Source of the DNA: CAZVRZ01 sp964629965
GTDB taxonomy: Bacteria; Chloroflexota; Anaerolineae; Anaerolineales; UBA4823
NCBI GenBank assembly: GCA_964629965.1
Contig: CAZVRZ010000099.1
Coordinates: 1 to 19,945 of the forward strand
DNA length: 19,945 nucleotides
Direction: 5' to 3'
A model generated the notes under the pieces. That model saw nothing but the letters and a program-made list of their open reading frames with translations. It had not been told where the DNA came from and ran no database searches. Position numbers and translations under genes: made by a program. This document shows positions 1 through 7,400 of the stretch, one piece after another; the first letter of the stretch is position 1; the number at the start of each line of letters is the position of its first letter.

Positions 1-78
1 GGAGCAGAATATTTATTTCTTAAGGAGATACAACCAATAAAAAGTGAAAAGTACCCGTAAATGCCGCGAAAATAACTA

Positions 79-95
79 CCAGGGGTTATCCCTGG
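79..95. repeat. short perfect inverted repeat
   Basis: CCAGGG (79-84) and CCCTGG (90-95) form a 6-bp perfect stem around a 5-base loop. No T-run follows on either strand, so it is not a convincing intrinsic terminator. The string ACTACCAGGGG around this arm recurs at 187-197, next to the stop codon of the leftward regulator gene. No gene is visible in 1-199. Confidence 0.4.
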
Positions 96-199
96 AATAT
101 AAACTACACAGGATGGGTAGAATTACCCGGCTAACAACCGGCAGAGGATGAGAAGGTTCAGAAAATCAACACAGGTTACAGGCCTTACTACCAGGGGCC

Positions 200-559
200 T
201 CACTTGACGATAGCATAGCCTTTATTGTGGATTTCGAGCATTACTTTGGCAGTCGCAACAATTACCTGCCGCTGTTTTTCGGGGAGCTGCGCCACAGCCA
301 TATTGAGTTCCTCTAATTCCGGAAAGTCGGGTTTGGGAGGCAGGAGGCCTGCCGCTCGATAAACGGTTTCGGGGGCCATTCTGAGGGCTTTGGCAATCCC
401 CAGGCAGCTTTCCGGCTTAGGCCTTCTATTTGCCTCAGTCAAAATCCGGTAAACAGTGGCTGGGCCTAGCTCAGCAGCTCTGGCCAGATCTGCCTGCGTC
501 CAATGCTCTCGCTCCATTTGTTTGGTCAACCATTCGGCGAACAAGGTGTCAGTTACCAT
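200..559 (-). CDS. XRE-type helix-turn-helix transcriptional regulator
   Basis: This small protein (119 aa from the ATG at 559) carries a Cro/C1-type helix-turn-helix at about residues 18-70. The pattern WTQADLARAAELG...TVYRIL is the usual helix 2, turn and recognition helix, followed by helices around GIAKALRMAPETVYRAAGL. The C-terminal 50 residues are predicted to be mostly helical and contain ELNMAVAQLPEKQRQVIVATAKVML, probably a dimerisation segment. An in-frame TTG at 565 would add two residues. The ATG is preferred, but neither start has a clear ribosome-binding site, so a leaderless message is possible. It is the only leftward gene and diverges from the toxin-antitoxin block. GGTAAC-containing sites lie just upstream and over its start, which suggests autoregulation (inference). 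The HTH call is firm; the target is unknown. Confidence 0.8.
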   Translation of the reverse strand: MVTDTLFAEWLTKQMEREHWTQADLARAAELGPATVYRILTEANRRPKPESCLGIAKALRMAPETVYRAAGLLPPKPDFPELEELNMAVAQLPEKQRQVIVATAKVMLEIHNKGYAIVK

Positions 560-654
560 GGGCAAGATTATGCTACATTCCTTATTGATTGTGGTAACCA
601 GTCTATTTACCTCGTGATTGACTTTTCAGATCGTTGAGTGCTGGGAGGTAACCA
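552..654. promoter_or_regulatory. three GGTAAC-type sites, candidate operators of the XRE regulator
   Basis: GGTAACCA occurs at 593-600 and 647-654 on the plus strand. GGTAAC occurs on the minus strand at 552-557, overlapping the start of the regulator gene. Each full site has the dyad GGT-A-ACC. Spacing between centres is about 42 and 54 bases, near whole helical turns. XRE regulators commonly bind such sites near their own promoter. That these are bound is inference. Confidence 0.3.
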
Positions 655-889
655 TATAGGTGGCCAAATCAACGTCTTGTCGTTCCAGGTTGCCTGACGG
701 CGCTATTACTGCCAGGTGATAGATGTAATCCGCGCACTGGCTCTTGCGGCAGGCGTGCTCTCCTGCATTTTGAATGCGGCCGTGTTTGCATCCTTCGAAA
801 GATCGGGGGCTCCCTATTTCTTGTATTCGAAAACAGGTGTAAAATAAGAATACGAGAAATTCGGTATTTCCGAAAAGGAGAATAAGCCG
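560..889. other. intergenic region between divergent genes
   Basis: This stretch of about 330 bases has no credible gene. Open frames on the minus strand here are extensions of non-coding frames opposite the AbrB/PIN pair. It holds two GGTAACCA copies (593-600, 647-654), a TTCGG/CCGAA dyad (860-874) and the ribosome-binding site AAGGAG (875-880) of the next gene. Any promoter for the AbrB/PIN pair must lie here, but only weak candidates are visible, such as TTGTAT at 821-826 and TAAAAT at 840-845, and their spacing is poor. Confidence 0.5.
860..874. promoter_or_regulatory. dyad TTCGG-N5-CCGAA, candidate operator of the AbrB/PIN pair
   Basis: A perfect 5-bp inverted repeat with a 5-base spacer lies 15 bases upstream of the AbrB-type start codon, immediately before its AAGGAG ribosome-binding site. 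AbrB-fold antitoxins usually repress their own operons by binding dyads in this position. The arms are short, so chance is possible. Confidence 0.3.
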
Positions 890-1162
890 ATGACCACAGC
901 CATTCAAATGCGCAGCAAAGGCAGCCTGACCCTGCCAATGGAGTTGCGCCGCAAGTATGGTTTGAACGAAGGCGACGTTTTCACCCTGATCGACCTGGGT
1001 GATGGCGCTTTTATGCTCACCCCCAAAGCCTCTGCGGTAGCCAAATTGGGCGACCGGGTAGCCAACCTGCTGGCAGAGCAAGACGTGCCCGTAGACGAGG
1101 TACTGCAAGCCCTGGACGAAGAGCGTCAACGCTACTACCAGGAACGCTATGTCCAGAAATAG
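890..1162 (+). CDS. AbrB/MazE-fold antitoxin (DNA-binding partner of a PIN toxin)
   Basis: This 90-aa protein has an N-terminal SpoVT-AbrB swapped-hairpin domain at about residues 4-48: MRSKGSLTLPMELRRKYGLNEGD followed by a beta strand ending FMLTPK. The C-terminal 40 residues are acidic and helical (VPVDEVLQALDEERQRYY), the part that in this class of antitoxin wraps the toxin. The ATG at 890 has AAGGAG nine bases upstream. The last 14 bases overlap the PIN gene, the standard arrangement for translational coupling of antitoxin and toxin. It is expected to neutralise the PIN protein and repress the pair; this role follows from the family and gene order and is not directly visible. Confidence 0.85.
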   Translation: MTTAIQMRSKGSLTLPMELRRKYGLNEGDVFTLIDLGDGAFMLTPKASAVAKLGDRVANLLAEQDVPVDEVLQALDEERQRYYQERYVQK

Positions 1163-1607
1163 GTTATTCCTGGACAGCAGCGCCCTGTTGGCAGGGATCG
1201 TTTCGGCCAGCGGAGCGGTGCGAGCCTTACTCATGCTGGCAGAAATCGGGCGGTTGGACCTGCTGATCTCTGAGCAAGTGGTGGCAGAAACCGAGCGGGC
1301 CGTGGCGCGCAAAGCCCCGGCGGCATTGAGCCAGGTGCGCCAGGCCATCCTGCAATCGCAGGTCAAGATCGTACACGACCCGGAGTTGCAAGAGGTGCTC
1401 ACCCACCTGGATTGGATGGCCGACCCGGCCGATGTGCCCATCTTGCTGGCGGCCATGCAGGCCCAGGTGGATTACCTGGTCACGTTGAACCGCCGCCATT
1501 TCCTGGATGATCCGCAAGTCGCCCAGCGCAGCGGGCTGCGCATTGGCACGCCGGGCGATGCCCTGGCCTGGGTGCGCGATCAACTGGGACAGATAGAGGA
1601 GCCCTAA
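1149..1607 (+). CDS. PIN-domain ribonuclease toxin (VapC-like)
   Basis: This 152-aa protein is a single PIN domain, the usual size. The first acidic motif is RLFLDSSALLAG, with Asp9. Conserved glutamates follow in SEQVVAETERAV (Glu47/Glu49). The third acidic position is probably Asp95 in DPADVPILLAA, followed by VDYLVTLNRRHFLDD, the typical PIN strand-4 region. PIN toxins are Mg-dependent endoribonucleases that cleave tRNA, rRNA or mRNA and are held inactive by the antitoxin. The ATG overlaps the end of the AbrB-type gene by 14 bases and has AGGAA five bases upstream. All acidic ligands look intact, so it should be active. Its RNA target cannot be read from sequence. Confidence 0.85.
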   Translation: MSRNRLFLDSSALLAGIVSASGAVRALLMLAEIGRLDLLISEQVVAETERAVARKAPAALSQVRQAILQSQVKIVHDPELQEVLTHLDWMADPADVPILLAAMQAQVDYLVTLNRRHFLDDPQVAQRSGLRIGTPGDALAWVRDQLGQIEEP

Positions 1608-1643
1608 CATGACAGAACTATCACCTGACTAGAAGTAACGCGG

Positions 1644-1649
1644 TATAAT
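1644..1649 (+). promoter_or_regulatory. consensus -10 box (TATAAT) for the AbrB/RelE pair
   Basis: A perfect TATAAT lies 37 bases upstream of the second AbrB-type start codon, giving a predicted leader of about 30 bases that includes the AGGAG at 1675-1679. No good -35 box is seen 16-18 bases upstream, so the promoter may depend on an activator or be weak. Confidence 0.45.
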
Positions 1650-1686
1650 AGTAGGAAAGTTGGATTTTCTCACCAGGAGCAGATAA

Positions 1687-2001
1687 ATGGAAAAATCGTT
1701 CTATAAGACTCGCCTGCGCACCAAGGGCCAGATCACTCTTCCACCAGAGATCCGCAGGCAGTTGGAAGCCGAAGAAGGCGATGATCTGTTGTTCTATACG
1801 GACGAGAATGGGCGTGTGCTCATCAGCCGGGCCCAGGTTATTCCCCCCGACCAGGCCTGGTTCTGGAACGAGCGCTGGCAGCGCCTGGAACAAGACGCTC
1901 AGGCCGATCTGGATGAAGGCCGTGTGGTTGAATTCGACAATGTAGCCGAGGCCCTGAGCGCTTTGGATCAGATCGAAGCTGACCACGATGCCGAAGATTA
2001 A
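1687..2001 (+). CDS. AbrB-fold antitoxin, partner of the RelE-type toxin
   Basis: This 104-aa protein begins with a SpoVT-AbrB domain (about residues 8-50): TRLRTKGQITLPPEIRRQL, then an acidic turn EEGDDLLFYTDENGRVLIS. The remainder is a long acidic tail (WNERWQRLEQDAQADLDEGRVVEFDNVAEALSAL in pieces, ending DQIEADHDAED) resembling the toxin-binding segment of RelB/YefM-like antitoxins. AGGAG lies seven bases before the ATG. The 3' end overlaps the toxin gene by 14 bases, exactly as in the AbrB/PIN pair upstream, though the two antitoxins are only distantly alike. Autoregulation through the AbrB domain is expected from the family. Confidence 0.85.
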   Translation: MEKSFYKTRLRTKGQITLPPEIRRQLEAEEGDDLLFYTDENGRVLISRAQVIPPDQAWFWNERWQRLEQDAQADLDEGRVVEFDNVAEALSALDQIEADHDAED

Positions 2002-2254
2002 ATTCACCAAACGCTTTCTGAAAAGCTTTGCACGTTTGCCCAAGGCTGTGCAGGAGAAGATCAAGAAACAGATCGCCCTGCTGGCCGAAAACCCGCGCCA
2101 CCCTTCACTGCAAACCAAGCCTCTCCAGGGAGCAGCGGGCATTTATGAAGCTCGGGTGGATGTGGATTACCGTATGACTTATGAGCGTGAAGCCAACGAT
2201 ACGCTGGTGCTGCGCGCGGTTGGCAAACATGATGAAACGTTAAAGAAGCCCTAG
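1988..2254 (+). CDS. RelE/ParE-superfamily toxin
   Basis: This 88-aa protein has the RelE/ParE fold order. An N-terminal strand (IKFTKRFLKSFARLP) is followed by two helices (AVQEKIKKQIALLAENP), then strands around LQGAAGIYEARVDVDYRMTYERE and LVLRAVGKHDETL. The YEARVDVDYRMTY and VGKHDE motifs are typical of the RelE/YafQ/HigB-like group, whose members cleave mRNA on the ribosome. It has no obvious ribosome-binding site of its own, so it is probably translated by coupling to the antitoxin gene it overlaps by 14 bases. It ends about 30 bases before the BREX operon promoter and no terminator is visible, so some read-through into the operon is possible. Confidence 0.85.
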   Translation: MPKIKFTKRFLKSFARLPKAVQEKIKKQIALLAENPRHPSLQTKPLQGAAGIYEARVDVDYRMTYEREANDTLVLRAVGKHDETLKKP

Positions 2255-2285
2255 CTGGCATATCTGATTTCACCACCCAATTCGT

Positions 2286-2315
2286 TTGACAGAATCTGCC
2301 ATCACCTGCTATAAA
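2286..2315 (+). promoter_or_regulatory. sigma70-type promoter of the BREX operon
   Basis: TTGACA at 2286-2291 matches the -35 consensus exactly. TATAAA at 2310-2315 is a near-perfect -10 after an 18-base spacer. Transcription would start near 2322, giving a leader of about 40 bases that contains GAAGGA eight bases before the start of the HTH gene. It is the best promoter in the window and precedes the whole rightward gene run. Confidence 0.65.
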
Positions 2316-2361
2316 TACTATATTGCGGGGTTATCACACCCTTACCTGAAGGATTGGACAT

Positions 2362-2589
2362 ATGCCTACATCTTATCCCGAAATACTGACTATCCAGGAA
2401 ACATCCGCTTACCTGCGCATTCCGCTGCGCTCAATGTATAAGCTGGCGCAGGAGGGCAGGATTCCCTGCCAGAAGGTTGGCAAGCACTGGCGCTTTCGGC
2501 GAGAATCGATCGACCGCTGGTTGGAAGAGAATCCGTTCAAGAAACGCCTGCAGGAAATGACAGGGGAAACGCTTGATGCTGAACGCTGA
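2362..2589 (+). CDS. excisionase/MerR-type helix-turn-helix protein, first gene of the BREX operon
   Basis: This 75-aa protein is a single winged-helix DNA-binding domain of the excisionase (HTH_17) type, about residues 8-55. ILTIQETSAYLRIPLRSMYKL forms the helix-turn-helix. AQEGRIPCQKVGKHWRFRRESIDRWL forms the wing and C-terminal helix that define the family. The ATG has GAAGGA eight bases upstream. The stop overlaps the start of the next gene (brxE-like) by 14 bases, so it is co-translated with the BREX genes rather than with any integrase; no integrase is present. Known BREX regulators are mostly WYL-type BrxR proteins. This small HTH in leading position probably controls the promoter just upstream (inference from position). 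A recombination-directionality role cannot be excluded but lacks a partner gene here. Confidence 0.8.
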   Translation: MPTSYPEILTIQETSAYLRIPLRSMYKLAQEGRIPCQKVGKHWRFRRESIDRWLEENPFKKRLQEMTGETLDAER

Positions 2590-3112
2590 AGAGAACATTG
2601 CCCTACTCGGCCTGCGGCTGTTGATCGCGCGTGCAGCTCAAAAGGACAGCCTGAACTGGTGGGAAGATGATTCCCTAACCCAGGCCGGCGGCTTTTTACT
2701 GGAGCGGCTGTTCTTCACCGATCCGGGCGAGGCCGGACGCAAGCTGGCCCTGGAAGCGGCCAAAACCCGTTATCAAGCGGCGTTCAACGGCCAGGATACG
2801 GCCATGCACTTGTTTCGCCTGGATAAAACCGGCGAGATAGAACACGACTTGCAGGGCATTCACCTGTCTGATATCCCTCTATCGTTGGAGCCTATAGCGA
2901 CATCGGATGATCTTCAGCAAAAGCTGCTGGCGCTAACGGGTACGAAGCCGCAATTTCAGGTTGTGGGTGAGCGCGCCAATCATCGCCTCGAAATTGGGCT
3001 AAAAATTCCAATTGCCAAGCTGGCCATTCTGGATGCTGCCAAAACACTCGCCTGGGCTTCTTTGGAAGGGAAACCCGGCCAACCCATCTTTCCCTACATG
3101 ACACCCCTATGA
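2576..3112 (+). CDS. brxE: BrxE-like protein of type 6 BREX
   Basis: This 178-aa protein has no catalytic motif that I recognise. Its opening, ENIALLGLRLLIARAAQKDSLNWWEDD followed by LERLFF, and its length and position directly before brxA match what I recall of BrxE, the extra gene at the head of type 6 BREX operons. The function of BrxE is not established. The ATG at 2576 is chosen because AGGGGA ends nine bases upstream; an in-frame TTG at 2573 would add one residue. The gene overlaps the HTH gene by 14 bases and its TGA shares an ATGA with the brxA start, so the three are translationally linked. The name rests on memory of the family plus context; if wrong, it is still a conserved-looking small BREX-associated protein. 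Confidence 0.6.
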   Translation: MLNAEENIALLGLRLLIARAAQKDSLNWWEDDSLTQAGGFLLERLFFTDPGEAGRKLALEAAKTRYQAAFNGQDTAMHLFRLDKTGEIEHDLQGIHLSDIPLSLEPIATSDDLQQKLLALTGTKPQFQVVGERANHRLEIGLKIPIAKLAILDAAKTLAWASLEGKPGQPIFPYMTPL

Positions 3113-3906
3113 CAGACACCGATGCCCTTTACACCAGCCGGCTGATCAAAGCCACTGCTCTGATACCCGATACCAAAGCGCTTCTGGCCGCCTGGGATCT
3201 GAGCCAGGATTGGCGGGTAAACTTTGATAATGCGCGGCGGGCGAACATCTTCGGTAAAGCCACCCGGCGGCGGATCGAAGATATCCTCAATATCTTTCGC
3301 CAGCGGTATTTTGACGATCCTGAAGTAGGTCAGGCGCTCGTGACCCTGGTGCAAGGCCAGGTTCCGGCGCAATGGGTGGACCCCTTGCTTTACTACTACA
3401 CAATCGAGAACGACAACACGCTGCGGGCAATCGTATTGGAAGTGGTGACTCGCCGGCGGATGGGCGGTTACACGGATGTTTCTATCGAGCATACGCTGCG
3501 AGCTCTGCGCGATTGGGTGGCCGAAGGGAAAACCACCAGCGCCTGGGGAGAAGATACCATTCTGCACGTCGCGCAGCATGCCCTGGCCACGCTGCGCGAC
3601 TTCGGCGTCTTGCAAGGCAAAAATACCAAATCGATCACTCCCTTGTACCTGCCTGTTGAGACTTTCACCTTTCTGGCCTATGAAATCTGGCGCAAGGATC
3701 ATGCCGGCGACAAGGTTCTTCACAGCCCAGAATGGAATCTCTTCTTCCTGCCCACCCAGGGCGTGGAACGTTTCTTTCTCGAAGCGCACCAGGAGCGCTT
3801 ATTAGCTTATTATGCAGCCGGATCGGTGGTTCGCCTGGAATTCCCGGTAAATTCTCTTGTGGAGGTGGCGCGTGTCCTTGTTGAAAGAGCGCATCCAGCG
3901 GCTTGA
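3109..3906 (+). CDS. brxA: BrxA (DUF1819 family), small BREX core protein
   Basis: This 265-aa protein is an all-helical-looking small protein. Its start, YTSRLIKATALIPDTKALLAAWDLSQDW, then NIFGKATRRRIEDILNIFRQRYF, is the characteristic DUF1819 N-terminus. BrxA is required for BREX exclusion in studied systems and has been reported to bind DNA. This copy is longer than the usual figure of about 200 aa that I recall for type 1. The extra length appears spread through the middle and C-terminus (WNLFFLPTQGVERFFLEAHQERLLAYYAAG). It starts within the ATGA overlap of the preceding gene and its last 35 bases overlap brxB. No signal peptide or membrane segment is present. The immediate brxB neighbour confirms the assignment. 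Confidence 0.87.
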   Translation: MTDTDALYTSRLIKATALIPDTKALLAAWDLSQDWRVNFDNARRANIFGKATRRRIEDILNIFRQRYFDDPEVGQALVTLVQGQVPAQWVDPLLYYYTIENDNTLRAIVLEVVTRRRMGGYTDVSIEHTLRALRDWVAEGKTTSAWGEDTILHVAQHALATLRDFGVLQGKNTKSITPLYLPVETFTFLAYEIWRKDHAGDKVLHSPEWNLFFLPTQGVERFFLEAHQERLLAYYAAGSVVRLEFPVNSLVEVARVLVERAHPAA

Positions 3907-4459
3907 AAATGATCTGCATGCCCAACCCATGCGGCATTATATTTACAGCGACCTGCCCTTCGCCGTCTTTTGCTACCCACCCGAACAGGAATGGAGCATG
4001 CGCCGGGAAATGCGCCTGCTGAAGACGCGCCTGGAGAAGGATACCGGCCGCCGGATCGTGTTTATTTCCCTGGCCGAGCTGCTTTGGCAGGCGGTAGACG
4101 AGTCCGAAGGGATGGAGGCGTTGACCCAGAAGGAGCGGGATGAAGGATTTGAGGCAGCGCAGCTCCAGGCCTACGATTACCTGTCCGATGCGGATTGGCG
4201 CCCGCTGCCCGATCTGCTGGCCGAAAAATTACAGCACCTGGATGCCGAAAAAGACCTGGTCTTCATCTGCCGGGCCGGCGCGCTGGCTCCGGATATCTAC
4301 CGGGTTTCGACCTTGCTGGATCAGATGAAAGGCCGCACGCGCGTTCCTTGCATTTTGTTCATGCCGGCCACGAACGAAGGCAGCGAAGGCCTGCGCTTCA
4401 TGGGCCTGGCCGTCCAGGAACGGCGCGGCAGTTATCATACGAAAGTGTATGTGGATTGA
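3872..4459 (+). CDS. brxB: BrxB (DUF1788 family), BREX core protein
   Basis: This 195-aa protein shows the DUF1788 pattern: SLLKERIQRLENDLH, then LPFAVFCYPPEQEWSMRREMRLLKTRLE, then RRIVFISLAELLW. Later strands are DLVFICRAGALAPDIYRVSTLLDQM and RTRVPCILFMPATNEG...LRFMGL. It ends with the typical SYHTKVYVD. The fold looks like an alternating alpha/beta domain. BrxB is essential for BREX defence in tested systems and may bridge other Brx proteins, but no enzymatic activity is known. The GTG at 3872 is chosen because GGAGG lies six bases upstream and it gives the family's normal N-terminus; an in-frame TTG at 3857 would add five residues. The start lies inside brxA, and the stop is followed within 15 bases by pglX. 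Confidence 0.88.
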   Translation: MSLLKERIQRLENDLHAQPMRHYIYSDLPFAVFCYPPEQEWSMRREMRLLKTRLEKDTGRRIVFISLAELLWQAVDESEGMEALTQKERDEGFEAAQLQAYDYLSDADWRPLPDLLAEKLQHLDAEKDLVFICRAGALAPDIYRVSTLLDQMKGRTRVPCILFMPATNEGSEGLRFMGLAVQERRGSYHTKVYVD

Positions 4460-4473
4460 AAGGGGATCGATCG

Positions 4474-7400
4474 TTGGGCTTTACCGATGAAGTTTTGAAT
4501 ACCGAGGTACGCGACGCCATCCATCGCTTTGCGCTGCAAGGCCGGGAAATCCTGACCCGAGAAGCGCACGATCTGCTGGAAGGCGTCTACGGGCTGCATC
4601 AAAGCGGTTTATTCGAAAAGCCAGAAAACCTGCCGGCCCTGGCGGATGCGGACACACGCCAGATCTACCAGCGCCTGAAGCGTTTCTTGGATGATGAAAC
4701 CCAGGCCGGCCTGAAACCCGCCGAGGCCGCAGCCAAGCTGGTCAAAGAGATCGCTTTCACCCATCTCAACCGCCTGGTGGCCTTCAAGATGTTGGAGACC
4801 AGCAAGTTGATCCGCGAAGCCGTTGGGCGCGGGCCGGATTCGAACGGCTTCAAGTTCTACCTGGCCGACCAGGCGGAAGACGAAGCCAGGTGGAAAGCCG
4901 GGCAGGTTGAGATCGCCTACCGTAACTTCTTGCTCTGGCAGGCGGGCCAGATCGCCCGGGAAGTGCCGGTGCTGTTTGACCCCGAAAATCTAGCCTCTTG
5001 CTTGTTCCCCCGTTTTCCAGCGCTGAGCAATGTCTTGGCGCTGCTCAACGCCCCAGACATTGCCCCGGCATGGCAAGCAGAGGAAACGATTGGCTGGGTG
5101 TATCAATACTTTAATGAGCCCGAATTGCAAGCTGCTTTTGCGGCAGTTCGCCTAAGCGGGATAAAATTCGACGCGAAGGATATCCCATCTGCCACGCAAT
5201 TATTTACCCTTCGCTGGATTGTGCGCTTCCTGGTAGAAAATACATTGGGACGATTATGGGTGCAAATGCATCCTGATTCTCGACTAAAGGATGAATTAGG
5301 CTATCTGGTGCCCTTATCCGGTGACATCCCAACTGAACCCCTTCGATGTGTAAGGGAAATTACGCTACTGGATCCGGCCTGTGGGGCGATGCATTTTGGG
5401 TTGGTAGCTTTTGACCTGTTTGCTGAGATGTATCGCGAGGAACTAGAACATGCCGGTCAGCCTGATTGGCCAACCACTCCATCGGTATTGAATTCCGAAG
5501 AAATTCCAGCAGCCATCATTCAGAACAATCTTTTTGGCATAGATATAGACCTGCGCGCAGTGCAACTTTCAGCATTAGCCTTGTACTTCAAAGCCAAGCG
5601 CTTCAACAAAAAGGCGCAAATCACCGACCACAACCTAGCCTGCGCAGATGTGCTGCCGCTCAATGGAGCGCGTTTGGGCAGTTTTATTAAAGAGATGCAG
5701 TTTAAACCAATTTATGAGCGTTTGATCCGCAAGTTATGGGAACGGCTGAAGAGCATCAACCAGCTGGGATCATTACTGCGACTAGAGATGGAAATTGGAA
5801 TACTGCTGGACGAAGAGAAAGCGCGGTTCGAACGCGAAGGCCGCCAGTTGGCTTTGTTCCGCGATGTGACGGCTGAATTTGAGAGCGATGCCGCTCGGGA
5901 TGAATATTGGGGCATCATGGCAGCCCAGATCATCCAATCATTAGATCATTTTGCTCGCACTGCCGCAGAGCGCGGCCAGGATGAACGTTTTTTTACGAAA
6001 GAAGCTACCAAAGGATTGCAAGTGCTGGAACTAATGATGCGCGACTATGATGTAGTGGTCACAAATCCGCCATATTTGTCGCGAAACAAAATGAATGACA
6101 CCCTGGCAGAATTACTAGAAGAACAGTATCCGGAAGGCAAAGGGGATTTATACGCCGCATTTATCTTACGTTGCCTGGAATTTGTTAAAAACAATGGTTA
6201 TGTTGGTATGCTCACAATGCATTCCTTCATGTTTATTGCATCATATGAAGAATTACGCAGAAAAATTGTAAGCCAAGCATGTGTTGAGGCGTTAGCTCAT
6301 CTAGGGCCGGGTTTTTTTTCAACAGGTAACCCAGGAACGCTTCAAACCACCGCTTTTGTACTACACAGTACAAAGAGTGATAACCATCGCACACCAATTA
6401 ATGGGGTATATTTCCGATTAGTACACCAAACCAATGCTGACGCAAAACGCCTAGCTTTTGAACAAACCTTAGAAATATATCGAACTTCAAAAACAACCAA
6501 CTTGCCGCCTGATATGTATATATTGGCTCAAACGCTGTTTAATTCTATTCCAAGTAGTCCTTGGGTTTATTGGGCTAGCAGAAAAATCCGCTCTTTGTTT
6601 TCACAATTTCCCAGCTTGGCCGATGTGACGCTACCACGACAAGGTGCTCGGACATCAGACAATTTTAGATTTCTAAGGTTTTGGTGGGAAATAGGCAAAT
6701 CAAACATAAAATTTAACTGTAAAGATTTGGGTGATGCAGCATTGTCGAGTTTTCATTGGTTTCCTTACATGAAAGGGGGCGATTTCAAACGCTGGTATGG
6801 GAACCAATCATACGTTGTGAACTGGTATTCTAATGGCAGGGAAATGAAAACAGTAGTGAACGAAAAAAGAAAAAAGTATTCATCCAATGCTGATGGCGAT
6901 TTATGGTCAGCATGGATAAACAGTTATGAGTATTATTTTCTTGAAGGGATTACTTATTCGTATCTCTCTTCTATAAATTTTAGCGCACGGTATATGCCTC
7001 CTGGTTTCATCTTTGACATGGCTGGTTCTGCTATATTCCCGCCTAAAGTGAGTGATATATATAAATTATTAGGCATCTTAAATTCAAAATTATGCCACTT
7101 TGCCCTGAATCTAATTAACCCAACAGTCAACTTTACCATTGGCAACTTAAAGAATCTACCGATAAGTCCACATTTGATGGCTAGTAATGTTGTTTTATTT
7201 GCTGTTCGTCAGCAAATAGCCATTCGGAAATTTGACGAAGGATGCTTTGATTTTGTTGTTCCGCTCAACTGGCAAACTGGAGTAATAACTACAGACTCAA
7301 TAAATTCTAAGATGTTGTCTGTAGAGGCCCAAGTAAACGAGGATGTTTATCAATTGTATGACTTTCAAGAAGAAGATCGCTTAGCAATTGAGACTGAATT

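Noticed and set aside
180..200. AGGCC/GGCCT hairpin at the stop of the XRE gene as a terminator
   Set aside because: The stem is five bases with a long loop, and no T-run follows in the direction of transcription.
626..1456. Open frame of 276 aa on the minus strand opposite the AbrB/PIN genes
   Set aside because: It lies opposite two well-supported coupled genes, has no recognisable domain, and extends through intergenic DNA only because stops are rare in that frame.
2362..2589. HTH gene as evidence of an integrated prophage or integrative element
   Set aside because: No integrase, attachment-site duplication or tRNA is visible. The gene overlaps a BREX-type gene, which suits an operon regulator better.
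4195..4473. Upstream extension of the pglX1 frame into brxB
   Set aside because: The translation is Arg/Gly/His-rich and unlike PglX, while the overlapping brxB frame is well conserved. TTG 4474 has a good ribosome-binding site and gives a normal N-terminus.
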